A DNA stretch of 64,000 nt from Gammaproteobacteria bacterium 42_54_T18 (GTDB taxonomy: Bacteria; Pseudomonadota; Gammaproteobacteria; Pseudomonadales; Ketobacteraceae): positions 62,001 through 126,000 of the forward strand of contig MAAL01000130.1 in assembly GCA_002163245.1 (NCBI GenBank), in the 5' to 3' direction. A model generated the notes under the pieces. The model did not search any database, was not told where the DNA came from, and saw nothing but the letters and a program-made list of their open reading frames with translations. The first letter of the stretch is position 1; each line of letters begins with the position of its first letter. Position numbers and translations under genes: made by a program. Positions 46,768 through 55,364 of this stretch are shown in pieces.

Positions 46768-47700
46768 ATGATGGATAGCATGACGGTCTATACCACCGCG
46801 GTGAAGACAGCAAACTTCTCCTTAGCGGCACAACAACTTAATCTCAGCCCTTCTGCTGTCAGCAAACAAATCAGTCAGTTAGAAAAAACGCTTGGTGTTA
46901 GACTGCTCAACCGCACCACCCGCTCTATCAGTCCCACAGAGGCAGGTACGCTGTATTACAATCGTTGTATGTTAATTCTTGAAGCCATTCAAGAAACCAA
47001 CGCTATGGTAAAAGACCTTGAGTCTTCCGTGGGAGGTACATTGCGCGTTTGGGTACCCTCCGTTTTTGGGCGCTCTCTTCTTTCCCGAGTTGCCGCTGAT
47101 TTTTGCCAAGAGTTCCCAAACATTGATATAGAGTTGTTTCTCAGTGATGCGCCAATGGATTTGACCGGTAATGGCTTTGATATCGGCATTTACTTAGGTG
47201 ACCTTCCTGATTCTCGACTAATAGCCAAAACCATTGGGCCTCTCAGTCTCGTTTTGTGTGCATCGCCAGAATACATTGAGAAACATGGACACCCTCATTC
47301 AATCGATGCTTTGGCGGATCACAGTATGTTAATTGTCACCGGTAATGAGTCAATCGATATTCGCAAAGTAAAACGACTAGCGGAGTCCGCAAAACTGCAT
47401 GAACGATCGGCAAAGCTCATCACCAATGATTTGGATTTGGCTTATCATAGCGCCCATGCAGGACTCGGCATCGCTGCATTACCTTATTATCTAATCCAAC
47501 GCTCATTAAACAAAGGGTCGTTAATACACCTACTCAAAGATTTTGAAACACCTGGTGCTTTGGTGCACATGGTGTTCCCTAAATCCCGCTACATGCCGCA
47601 GAAAACCCGACAATTTATTGACTTCTTATCGCTTTATTTTGTTGATTTAGCAGAACAACTCCGTCAGTCCATTGAGATAGAAAAACAAAAAAGGTCTTAA
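46768..47700 (+). CDS. LysR-family transcriptional regulator
   Basis: AGGGGG precedes the first of two adjacent in-frame ATG codons (46768). The 310-aa protein has the winged helix-turn-helix at residues 6-65 (VKTANFSLAAQQLNLSPSAV, then SKQISQLEKTLGVRLLNRTT) and a periplasmic-binding-like effector domain starting GTLRVWVPSVFGRSLLSRVA. The subgroup resembles CrgA/DsdC-like regulators with FDIGIYLGDLPDSRLIAKTI. It is divergent from the diiron-protein gene, and the 116 bases between them presumably hold both promoters, so that gene is the likely target. The inducer is not evident. Confidence 0.9.
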   Translation: MMDSMTVYTTAVKTANFSLAAQQLNLSPSAVSKQISQLEKTLGVRLLNRTTRSISPTEAGTLYYNRCMLILEAIQETNAMVKDLESSVGGTLRVWVPSVFGRSLLSRVAADFCQEFPNIDIELFLSDAPMDLTGNGFDIGIYLGDLPDSRLIAKTIGPLSLVLCASPEYIEKHGHPHSIDALADHSMLIVTGNESIDIRKVKRLAESAKLHERSAKLITNDLDLAYHSAHAGLGIAALPYYLIQRSLNKGSLIHLLKDFETPGALVHMVFPKSRYMPQKTRQFIDFLSLYFVDLAEQLRQSIEIEKQKRS

Positions 47701-47802
47701 GGTTTATTATTTTTGGCCGATATAGATAGTTAGAAAGCAATTTCTACCTCAACCTCAAAGACACACACGACCTTTTCTCACTTATAGGAAAGAGGCTATT
47801 GT

Positions 47803-49200
47803 GTGTCCAAAAAAATGGAATTCACCATGAAAGTAGCCTCATCCCAGCTCAACTTTTCTGGTGGACATACACTGCGAATCCGACAGGAACAACATGCGCT
47901 TTTGCAGAGGTCCACAAGTAGCACATCAGCGGAGCCAACCCCCAATGGCTCTACCCCTTCAGCCACACAAGTAACCCGCTCAGGACAACTTGCTGTTCGA
48001 GAACAAGTAACGTTAAACAGCCAACAACGTTACCAAATTAATAGTCAATCTTATGTTACCAACCCTAACAATGATGACGACAATGCAGTCTTTACCAGTG
48101 AAAAAATCATAGAGCGCACCTTAAGCAAAGCGTTCACTCAAAATATCAGAATGGATCTATCGCAAATCACGGTGTTAGAGCCAGCATCAGATATTCAAGC
48201 AGGCAATACAATCCAGGCAGAGGTCACCATTGGTCAACAAAGCATTTATGAAGAAGAGGAACACACCAACTTCAGCATATCTGGAAAAGTCACCATGATC
48301 GACGGTAAATCTGTTGAGTTCACCCTATCGGCACAACTAGATCGCAATTTTTCCCTTCAAAAAGACGCTAGAATATTATCGCAAAACACGCAAAAAACTG
48401 ACCCTTTAGCAATTAATCTCGATGGAGGGATCGTTACACTGAGAGACTCCTCTTTTCAGTTTGATCTTGATGCAGATGGTACTAAAGAAAACATATCCTT
48501 TGTATCAAAAGGGAATGGTTTTATTGTTTTTGACAAGAATAATGATGGAAAAATTAATGATGGCAATGAAATGTTTGGAACCCAATCAGGTAATGGATTT
48601 CAAGACTTAAGCCAATACGATGACGACAACAATGGCGTTATTGATGAAAACGACAGTATCTATGAACAACTTGAAATCTGGACACAAGACGGAGCCGGAA
48701 ACGACCACCTTATGTCCCTTAAAGATGCAGGGGTTGGAGTGATAGGGTTAGAACACGATGACACAACGTTTGAGCTCAAAGATGATTACAACAATTCCCT
48801 AGGTAGCATCCAGCGCTCTGGTTATTTTTTAATGGAAAATGGCGAGGCGGGCTTTGTACAACAAGTGGATTTATCTCAACGAAATTTGGACATGGAAGAT
48901 AAAATAAAGAAACAGTTTGAACCAACCTTTCCAGGCCTGGAATTTTCAGAGCTGGACATAGGCCTTGCTAACCTTCCAGGTAGAAGAGAAACATCTCAAG
49001 CAGAGCCCATGCTTAGCTTAGAGCAAGCGACCATACTTACCAAGCAAACGAATGACGAGTTACTGGCAAAGTACGATGAGGTATCATCAATAGAAAAATC
49101 TGAAGAAATCAAAAGCCTACTTGAGGAACTTGTCGAGGAGTTAGAACAATATGGTGTAGAGCAAAAAGATATACAAGACAAAGAAAACAAAGAAACATAA
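47803..49200 (+). CDS. EF-hand-like acidic protein of unknown function
   Basis: A GTG start at 47803 has AGAGG 7 bases upstream; ATG 47815 and 47827 are alternatives. The 465-aa product has a low-complexity N-terminus, a beta-rich middle (VTIGQQSIYEEEEHTNFSIS), and three calcium-loop-like motifs: DLDADGTKENI, DKNNDGKINDGNEMFG and DDDNNGVIDENDS (about 225-290). The order of the FVSKGNGFIVFDKNNDGKI then GNEMFG block is like that in large calcium-dependent RTX-type proteins. The C-terminal 80 residues are acidic and helical (SLLEELVEELEQYGVEQKD). No signal peptide is seen. The role is unknown. Confidence 0.65.
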   Translation: MSKKMEFTMKVASSQLNFSGGHTLRIRQEQHALLQRSTSSTSAEPTPNGSTPSATQVTRSGQLAVREQVTLNSQQRYQINSQSYVTNPNNDDDNAVFTSEKIIERTLSKAFTQNIRMDLSQITVLEPASDIQAGNTIQAEVTIGQQSIYEEEEHTNFSISGKVTMIDGKSVEFTLSAQLDRNFSLQKDARILSQNTQKTDPLAINLDGGIVTLRDSSFQFDLDADGTKENISFVSKGNGFIVFDKNNDGKINDGNEMFGTQSGNGFQDLSQYDDDNNGVIDENDSIYEQLEIWTQDGAGNDHLMSLKDAGVGVIGLEHDDTTFELKDDYNNSLGSIQRSGYFLMENGEAGFVQQVDLSQRNLDMEDKIKKQFEPTFPGLEFSELDIGLANLPGRRETSQAEPMLSLEQATILTKQTNDELLAKYDEVSSIEKSEEIKSLLEELVEELEQYGVEQKDIQDKENKET

Positions 49201-49264
49201 CCATCAATGATTTAAAATTTGCTCAGCTGTAGTTGCTCAGAAGAGTAGTATTTTTCGATAAAGT

Positions 49265-50323
49265 TTAACGCAGCATTTGCTTTGGCGTTTTTCCTGTCCA
49301 CCGCTTAAACGCCCGAGTAAATGCACTTTGATTTCCAAAACCGAGCAAGTCCGACACCTGTTTAATGCTTTTACCGGTATCATTTAACCATTGCTCTGCT
49401 TTTTCTTGACGATATGCATCAAGCACTTTTTGATAAGAGGTCGACTCAGACGTTAATAATCGCTGTAACTTCCTCTCACTCATATGCATTCTCTCGGCCA
49501 CCCTCTCCAACACTGGCTCTTCCGGCAAAACAGATTCAATATGCGTCCGTACAATGTCTGCCGTCGATGAAAGGTGGTTTTTCTGCAAATACTCTTTCAT
49601 CACTTTTTCATTGGCTTCAAGCAACATTGCGTTGTAAGTAGGCACCAATGCAGGAATCACAGAAGAGTGAATTGAAAAACAATTTGATTTACTTTTAAAC
49701 GTTACTGGTATCTCAAAAAAATCATCAAACCTTTTTCGGTTTTTCGGTTCTGGACGAACCATTTCAACCGCTAACAAAGGCATTCGAGCATGCATATAAT
49801 GGCGTGTAATATGTATTAATGATGCCATAAATGCATCAATTGCTTCATAAGAAACATCGGGACTCTCATCTCGAACGTTAAAATATAAACGTATTTGATC
49901 CTCACCCATATCTAACCTCAGATTAGCGATATCACTCACTAAACGTGCATTTCGAATTACACGTTGCACAGCTTCGGTAAAATTCTTTGATGCCATTGCA
50001 GCATAACCAAGCGCATGAAAAGTTGTTGGGGATACCGATTCAGCCACCCGCAAACCAAAAGCATCGTCACCTGTTAAAATGACAGATGAGCGCCACAGTT
50101 TAGTCATCACCACTACGGGGATGCGATAATTAGCATCCATGAGCCGAGACTGGTCAATGGCATGATCAGCAAACAATGCATCCACCGCTATTTTTGTGCA
50201 TGCATAGGAGTTTAACGCTCGCTCTATCGCTGCAGCCCATGTTGCTATTGTGCTGGAGGCCTTGTGTGAAGACTTATGTTTGGGTTGATCGTTGCTTGTC
50301 ACTTTTTTACTCTTGTGGCGCAC
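49265..50323 (-). CDS. AraC-family regulator, OruR-like
   Basis: The 352-aa protein, from a GTG at 50323 (a second in-frame GTG lies 7 codons on), begins with a basic low-complexity tail. The OruR-type ligand domain follows (VVMTKLWRSSVILTGDDAFG, SPTTFHALGYAAMASKNFTE) and the C-terminal double helix-turn-helix covers about 270-352 (VAERMHMSERKLQRLLTSES; second, VSDLLGFGNQSAFTRAFKRW). It is of the same subfamily as the regulator at 4270. It is divergent from the secreted propeller gene at 50488, a plausible target. Confidence 0.88.
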   Translation of the reverse strand: MRHKSKKVTSNDQPKHKSSHKASSTIATWAAAIERALNSYACTKIAVDALFADHAIDQSRLMDANYRIPVVVMTKLWRSSVILTGDDAFGLRVAESVSPTTFHALGYAAMASKNFTEAVQRVIRNARLVSDIANLRLDMGEDQIRLYFNVRDESPDVSYEAIDAFMASLIHITRHYMHARMPLLAVEMVRPEPKNRKRFDDFFEIPVTFKSKSNCFSIHSSVIPALVPTYNAMLLEANEKVMKEYLQKNHLSSTADIVRTHIESVLPEEPVLERVAERMHMSERKLQRLLTSESTSYQKVLDAYRQEKAEQWLNDTGKSIKQVSDLLGFGNQSAFTRAFKRWTGKTPKQMLR

Positions 50324-50487
50324 TTGTGATGTTCTAACGGGTTCAATAACCTAACAACCCACACATTAACAGCAATTGTCGCGAATTGGTAAAAACATGG
50401 CAGTTTTCGGGGACAACACTGTCCGTACTACGCGTAATCTATTGATGAAACGGTTGAACATCATCACCCATAAAAGGACAACTCAAC

Positions 50488-52098
50488 ATGGTTACCACAA
50501 GTATGGCTATAACAAAAACAATATCCCATAGGCGCTCAGCCCCCCTTACATTTCGCACATTGATTGCTGGGATAGCACTATCGTTAACGTCAACCCTATT
50601 AGTCTCAGCCAATGCCCAGGCAGCTACAGACCCGGCTAATCCTGATAATAACGAGCCGCCCCATAACACATTTTTAGCAGATTCTGCCTGGCCAATGAGC
50701 CACCGCACATCTTATGTTCAGGGCTCATCCCCTCTCCCTGGGCCTACTTCAGCAGAATCATTGGGCAAGGCATCTTATAAGGCAACCAACCTGCTTAACA
50801 TCACATTGGCAATGTCTGCACCCTATGCCAACGGCGATTTAGTTGCATGGGGTTCCGGGGCAACGGATGTCTATAAAATCAGTGTTGATACCGACAGAAC
50901 TCACGTTATCGACAAGATGAAAAAAACAGAAACCCCTAACATCGCTAATGGGACAACAGGGGCGTACACGGTTCTTGATAAAGACAATGTTTTCTATGTG
51001 CCAGGACAAGGGAATCTATATGCATATACTGACAGCATAAAGGACGATGCTACCTCTGATATCGAATTACTTCGTACATTAGAAATCCCAGCAAACGTAT
51101 TACGTGGAAGCAACGCTGAAGACCCCATTGTCGGCATTAATATGATGTACGATGGCTATTTATCCATAGCGACAAAACGGGGAACCATCGCGATTATCTC
51201 TAGAGATTTTAGTGAATTCCACTACCTACAATTGGGTGATAGTGAACTAGGAGAAGAGGTATCCAACTCTTTTGCGATCGATGAAGACGGTGGTATTTAT
51301 GTTGTTACTAGCGAACAGATGTATAGAGTACAATGGACAGGTGAAAAACTCTCATTAGATGAAGCGGATGGTGCGTGGCAATCAGCTTATGAGAATGGGG
51401 CTGACATTCAGGTTCCTGGCCGTTTGGGCAGTGGGTCGGGGTCAACACCGTCCTTAATGGGCGTGGGTGATCAGGATAAATTTGTTGTTATCACTGACGG
51501 CCAAATGATTACCAATCTTGTATTGTTTTGGCGCGATGAAATTCCCGCTGATTGGCAGCCTATAGCCCCAGGAAAAAGTCGTCGTATTGCTGCTGAAGTA
51601 CCAGTAAATTACGGTGATGATTCTCGTGAATTAGCAATGTCAGAACAGTCTGTATTGGTTCGTGGTTACGGGGCCGTAGTAGTAAGCAATGATTACGGCT
51701 CAGATATCGCACAATCTTCTAACTCTACCCTTTCAAATCTTATCAATGCTTTTGTGGTGTTCTTTAGTAATAAGCCTAAATATGCCCCTTATGGTGTTGA
51801 AAAGTTTGAATGGAACCCTGAAACACGTTCCCTTGATGTAGCTTGGGTTAATAATGATATTAGTTGCCCCAACGGTATTCCAACAATGAGCGCGGCGAGT
51901 AATTTGTTCTATTGCATTGGCCAACGTGATAGTCGCTGGAATGTTGAAGCTTTGGACTGGGATACGGGTTCTTCTGTGTTTTTTAAGCCAATGTCGAAGT
52001 GGTTCTATTACAATAGTTTCTATGCAGCTACCCAGATTGGCCCATTTGGAGGGATTTGGACGGGAACTATAACGGGGGTAGCTAAAGTTACACCTTAA
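50488..52098 (+). CDS. Secreted beta-propeller-like protein, uncharacterised
   Basis: AGGA precedes the ATG. The 536-aa product has a signal peptide whose cleavage site is near SANAQAA (about 43-48). The mature part has recurring beta-strand and Gly/Asp motifs (DLVAWGSGATDVYKISVDTD; NVFYVPGQGNLYAYTDSI; GGIYVVTSEQMYRVQWTG; GYLSIATKRGTIAIISRDF), like blades of a PQQ- or SMP-30-type propeller. No quinoprotein ligand set is recognised. Four cysteines near the C-terminus (SCPNGI, FYCIG) may form disulfides. Periplasmic or extracellular location is inferred. The divergent AraC gene suggests regulated expression. Confidence 0.65.
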   Translation: MVTTSMAITKTISHRRSAPLTFRTLIAGIALSLTSTLLVSANAQAATDPANPDNNEPPHNTFLADSAWPMSHRTSYVQGSSPLPGPTSAESLGKASYKATNLLNITLAMSAPYANGDLVAWGSGATDVYKISVDTDRTHVIDKMKKTETPNIANGTTGAYTVLDKDNVFYVPGQGNLYAYTDSIKDDATSDIELLRTLEIPANVLRGSNAEDPIVGINMMYDGYLSIATKRGTIAIISRDFSEFHYLQLGDSELGEEVSNSFAIDEDGGIYVVTSEQMYRVQWTGEKLSLDEADGAWQSAYENGADIQVPGRLGSGSGSTPSLMGVGDQDKFVVITDGQMITNLVLFWRDEIPADWQPIAPGKSRRIAAEVPVNYGDDSRELAMSEQSVLVRGYGAVVVSNDYGSDIAQSSNSTLSNLINAFVVFFSNKPKYAPYGVEKFEWNPETRSLDVAWVNNDISCPNGIPTMSAASNLFYCIGQRDSRWNVEALDWDTGSSVFFKPMSKWFYYNSFYAATQIGPFGGIWTGTITGVAKVTP

Positions 52099-52119
52099 TC
52101 AATATTGATTCTTTTTGCT

Positions 52120-52328
52120 TTAGGAATTAACGTAGCGTTAACACCCAGCGGATCGACTAGATCGTACTGTATTTGACATAATGTTTCAGAAACCGCAGTA
52201 AATACATCCATGTATGCTTACTTCGGCGTCCTTGCCTCAGAAATCTCTGAAACATTACGTCAAATACAGTACTAATGGCAATATTTATAGACCCGCAGAA
52301 TACTCTCAAAAACTACGTTAATTCCTAA
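52120..52328. repeat. Nested inverted-repeat element (MITE-like or large hairpin)
   Basis: The ends form a perfect 16-base inverted repeat: TTAGGAATTAACGTAG (52120-52135) and its complement (52313-52328). Inside it, a 27-base arm (52164-52190) and its complement (52246-52272) differ at only one position. The 55-base centre holds ATACAT-CC-ATGTAT (52203-52216). The 209-base unit fills the space between the propeller gene and the MFS-acyltransferase gene. It contains no reading frame of note and no clear target-site duplication. Its nested symmetry suggests a MITE or a very large cruciform or regulatory hairpin. Confidence 0.85.
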
Positions 52329-52340
52329 CTAAGGGTCTCT

Positions 52341-54230
52341 ATGGATAACAACCACCAGGAACGGTCTCAGTTTTATCTGCTAAAACAACAGCGATTTGCT
52401 CCACTATTTTGGACACAATTTCTAGGGGCATTTAACGATAATATATTTAAAAGTTCGCTGTTAATTCTCATCGCTTTTAGTGCTAGCTATCAAGTTTCCA
52501 TGGAAATTAACGCCCTTAACAATATCGCGGCAATGCTGTTTATTCTCCCCTACTTCCTCTTTTCTGCCCTTGCCGGTGAGATTGCTGAAAAATATGAAAA
52601 ATCATTTTTAATTCGTCGAATCAAACTATTTGAAATTGCCATTATGGCCTGTGCTGGTGTGGCCTTCTACTTCAGCCAAGTTGTTGGCTTACTATTATTA
52701 CTATTTTGTGCCGGAGCTCAGTCAACTTTTTTTGCTCCTATTAAGTACAGTATCATACCGCAACACCTTCATTCTGATGAATTAGTAGGTGGCAATGCAC
52801 TGGTTGAATCGGGTACATTTCTCGCCATTTTATTGGGAACGATATTAGGTGGTGTGCTGACTAAAATCGATCATGGGCCAATGTGGATTTCTCTGTGTAT
52901 ATTGATAGTGGCTTTTGTTGGTTGGTTTTCTAGTCGAAAAATACCTACCGCTGAAGCAGCCTGTCCCGACATTACAATAAAATTCAATCCTTTCACAGAA
53001 ACGTTAAAGACCCTAAAAATAGGCCGTGAAATCCACTCGGTTTACCTTGCCAGTTTGGCTATTTCTTGGTTTTGGTTTTTAGGGGGCTCTTACTTAACCC
53101 AGTTACCCAATTACACCAAAGTTGTACTGAACGGTGATCAAACGATTGTTACGTTATTGCTCGCATTATTTTCTATCGGTATTGCTGCAGGCTCTCTGCT
53201 ATGCGAGCGTTTATCTGGGCATAAAATTGAACTGGGTTTAGTACCCTTAGGGTCAATTGGTTTAACCGTTTTTGGTGTCGATCTATTTTTTGCTCATTCG
53301 GTAAGTGAAACCACCATAGGTTTTATGGAATTTATTACCATTCCTTCGAATATTCGTGTTCTTTTTGATTTTGTGATGATTGGTGTTTCAGGAGGGCTAT
53401 ACATTGTTCCTTTGTACGCCATGGTTCAAGAGCGATCTGATCCAAAAAAACGCTCACGTACCATCGCGGCTTTAAACATTTTAAATGCAGCATTCATGGT
53501 AGTTTCAGCCATATTTGCGATGCTGTTCTTATCCGTAATGGGCCTATCTATTCCAGAATTCTTTATGGTTATCGCCATTATGAATGCGGTGGTTGCGTGG
53601 TATATCTACCGCACAATCCCTGAGTTTCTTATGCGATTTATTATTTGGATTATTACTCATACCATGTACCGCGTTAAACATACGGATTTACATAACATTC
53701 CTGATGAAGGTCCTGCGGTTATTGTCTGTAATCATGTAAGTTATATGGATGCGATGATTATTGCCGGCGCCTGCCATCGCCCCATACGTTTTGTAATGTT
53801 TAAACCGATTTACAATATGCCGGTATTAAACTTTGTATTTCGAACAGCAAAAGCTATTCCTATTCACTCAAAATCCGCAGATCCTGAAACGTATGAAGCG
53901 GCCTTTAATAAAATATCAGAAGAGCTAAATAACGAAGAAGTTATTTGTATCTTTCCCGAAGGAAAACTGACCACTGATGGCGATATTGATACCTTTAAAA
54001 ATGGTATTGAAAAAATATTACAGAGAAACCCCGTACCTGTGGTCCCTATGGCGCTAAAAGGTTTATGGGGCAGCTTCTTTAGCCACAAAGATGGTAATGC
54101 ATTGACCCGTCGCCCCCGTCGATTCTGGTCAAAAGTAGAACTTGTCGCTGCACCTTTCGTGACGTCAGATGATGCAACGGCTGAAGCACTAGAGCACAAA
54201 GTCAAATCGTTACGAGGAACCGCCTGTTAA
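52341..54230 (+). CDS. MFS lysophospholipid transporter fused to PlsC-type acyltransferase
   Basis: The 629-aa protein combines an LplT-like major facilitator part (about 1-420, 12 hydrophobic segments, beginning FAPLFWTQFLGAFNDNIFKS) with a C-terminal 1-acylglycerol-phosphate acyltransferase-like domain. The latter has the acyltransferase boxes NHVSYMDA (the HX4D motif), FPEGKLT and PVVPMALKGLWGS. The likely role is to flip lysophospholipid across the inner membrane and re-acylate it. E. coli Aas has an acyltransferase plus an acyl-ACP synthetase domain and a separate LplT; the synthetase domain is absent here, so activated acyl groups must come from elsewhere. GGG precedes the ATG. Confidence 0.88.
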   Translation: MDNNHQERSQFYLLKQQRFAPLFWTQFLGAFNDNIFKSSLLILIAFSASYQVSMEINALNNIAAMLFILPYFLFSALAGEIAEKYEKSFLIRRIKLFEIAIMACAGVAFYFSQVVGLLLLLFCAGAQSTFFAPIKYSIIPQHLHSDELVGGNALVESGTFLAILLGTILGGVLTKIDHGPMWISLCILIVAFVGWFSSRKIPTAEAACPDITIKFNPFTETLKTLKIGREIHSVYLASLAISWFWFLGGSYLTQLPNYTKVVLNGDQTIVTLLLALFSIGIAAGSLLCERLSGHKIELGLVPLGSIGLTVFGVDLFFAHSVSETTIGFMEFITIPSNIRVLFDFVMIGVSGGLYIVPLYAMVQERSDPKKRSRTIAALNILNAAFMVVSAIFAMLFLSVMGLSIPEFFMVIAIMNAVVAWYIYRTIPEFLMRFIIWIITHTMYRVKHTDLHNIPDEGPAVIVCNHVSYMDAMIIAGACHRPIRFVMFKPIYNMPVLNFVFRTAKAIPIHSKSADPETYEAAFNKISEELNNEEVICIFPEGKLTTDGDIDTFKNGIEKILQRNPVPVVPMALKGLWGSFFSHKDGNALTRRPRRFWSKVELVAAPFVTSDDATAEALEHKVKSLRGTAC

Positions 54231-54256
54231 TCATGGCAAGTTAAAGCTCTATGCAA

Positions 54257-54280
54257 CAGGTGCTCTATTACGAGCACCTG
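54257..54280. repeat. Hairpin at the converging ends of the acyltransferase and GntR genes
   Basis: CAGGTGCTC (54257-54265) is the exact complement of GAGCACCTG (54272-54280), loop TATTAC. It spans the last codons of the GntR gene and follows the acyltransferase stop by 26 bases. No T-tract follows, so Rho-independent termination is doubtful; it may block converging transcripts. Confidence 0.55.
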
Positions 54281-55050
54281 GCTAAAACGGATTGTAGAGG
54301 TGACGCCAATAACCGTGATTGTTTGGGGTTATTATTATAATATTCAATAAGTGGTTTGGTATATTCTGCGGAATAATGATGATAATACCCAACCACATCA
54401 GCAACCGGTAATTTACCCGACCCAATATCTATAAACATTTGCTGGTTAAATTTCACATTGGCTCGAATATCAATATGCTCAAGTAATTCTCGCATAACTT
54501 GCTCTCTCATTACTCGGGAGCTATTTGCCATCAGAGCAACAATAGAAGAGCCATTTTGGTACAAAACAAACTCTTGAAGCTGCATCTGCAACGCCGTCAA
54601 ACGATCCAATCGCTCGGCGGTTAAATCCCCTTCGTCCAAAATATTCAGTTCTTTTTGAAGAATATCCCTGACTGTGACTGCCATTGTTGCATCGAAGCTT
54701 CCTTTCACTAACTCGTACATCATGCCAGGAATAATACCGTTAAACGCCTCAAGTCCTTCTCTCTTTATTTTTGTGCCTAACTCTAGCTGTGGTATATCAA
54801 ATATCGCAGCCAAAAAATCCAAACCTGCACACTTTTGATAATCCATAACGGTAATACCCGACCCCCTTACAGACTGCACCAACCGCATTCGATTCAGCGT
54901 TCGTAAGGCCATGCGCAAAGACGTTCTGTCCACCCCCAATGTTTCTGCAAACCCTCTTTCAGCGGGTAATCTAAATCCTGGCTTAAATTCTCCGATAAAA
55001 ATGCGGGCAATCAATTCATCTGCGATAAGGTCTGGGAGTGTTTTTTCCAT
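54268..55050 (-). CDS. GntR/FadR-type transcriptional regulator
   Basis: From the ATG at 55050 (TTG 55062 is the alternative) the 260-aa product has an N-terminal winged helix at about 1-70: LIADELIARIFIGEFKPGFR, LPAERGFAETLGVDRTSLRM and ALRTLNRMRLVQSVRGSGI, the classic GntR pattern. The C-terminal helical domain (about 95-255) is of the FadR/FCD type and contains histidines (YYHHYSAEY) that could bind metal. Convergent with the MFS-acyltransferase gene, it could regulate lipid genes, but that is inference. No operator is identified. No Shine-Dalgarno sequence is obvious. Confidence 0.82.
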   Translation of the reverse strand: MEKTLPDLIADELIARIFIGEFKPGFRLPAERGFAETLGVDRTSLRMALRTLNRMRLVQSVRGSGITVMDYQKCAGLDFLAAIFDIPQLELGTKIKREGLEAFNGIIPGMMYELVKGSFDATMAVTVRDILQKELNILDEGDLTAERLDRLTALQMQLQEFVLYQNGSSIVALMANSSRVMREQVMRELLEHIDIRANVKFNQQMFIDIGSGKLPVADVVGYYHHYSAEYTKPLIEYYNNNPKQSRLLASPLQSVLARCS

Positions 55051-55364
55051 AAAAAAGGCCAAAGTTGAGCTAATTTTACCCGTTGACGGGCTTATAAGTA
55101 TTATATCTGGCCATTATAGCGTCAAGTTACGGGACATTTCCCCCTTTAACGATCAATATTCGAATCTTTTTTAAGCACCCCACCATAGAGTTGCTAAACC
55201 TAGCTTCTCAATACGCTGATTTGTCTATACTGATTTAATTGCACTCTTGGTTGCAGCCCTAGTTACAGCCTAAGTAGCACCCCAAATTACACCCCTTTTG
55301 AGACGGAAGCTGCGGACCAAAGCGCTGACTGCCAGAACAATTGCACGCACAACAGAGAAAAACT
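55051..55364. other. Divergent intergenic region between GntR gene and pilU
   Basis: These 314 bases separate two genes that diverge, so both promoters should lie here. The sequence includes a run with repeated GCAGCC/ACAGCC motifs near 55254-55300 but no clear inverted repeat or -35/-10 pair that I can defend. No coding potential is seen. Confidence 0.3.
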
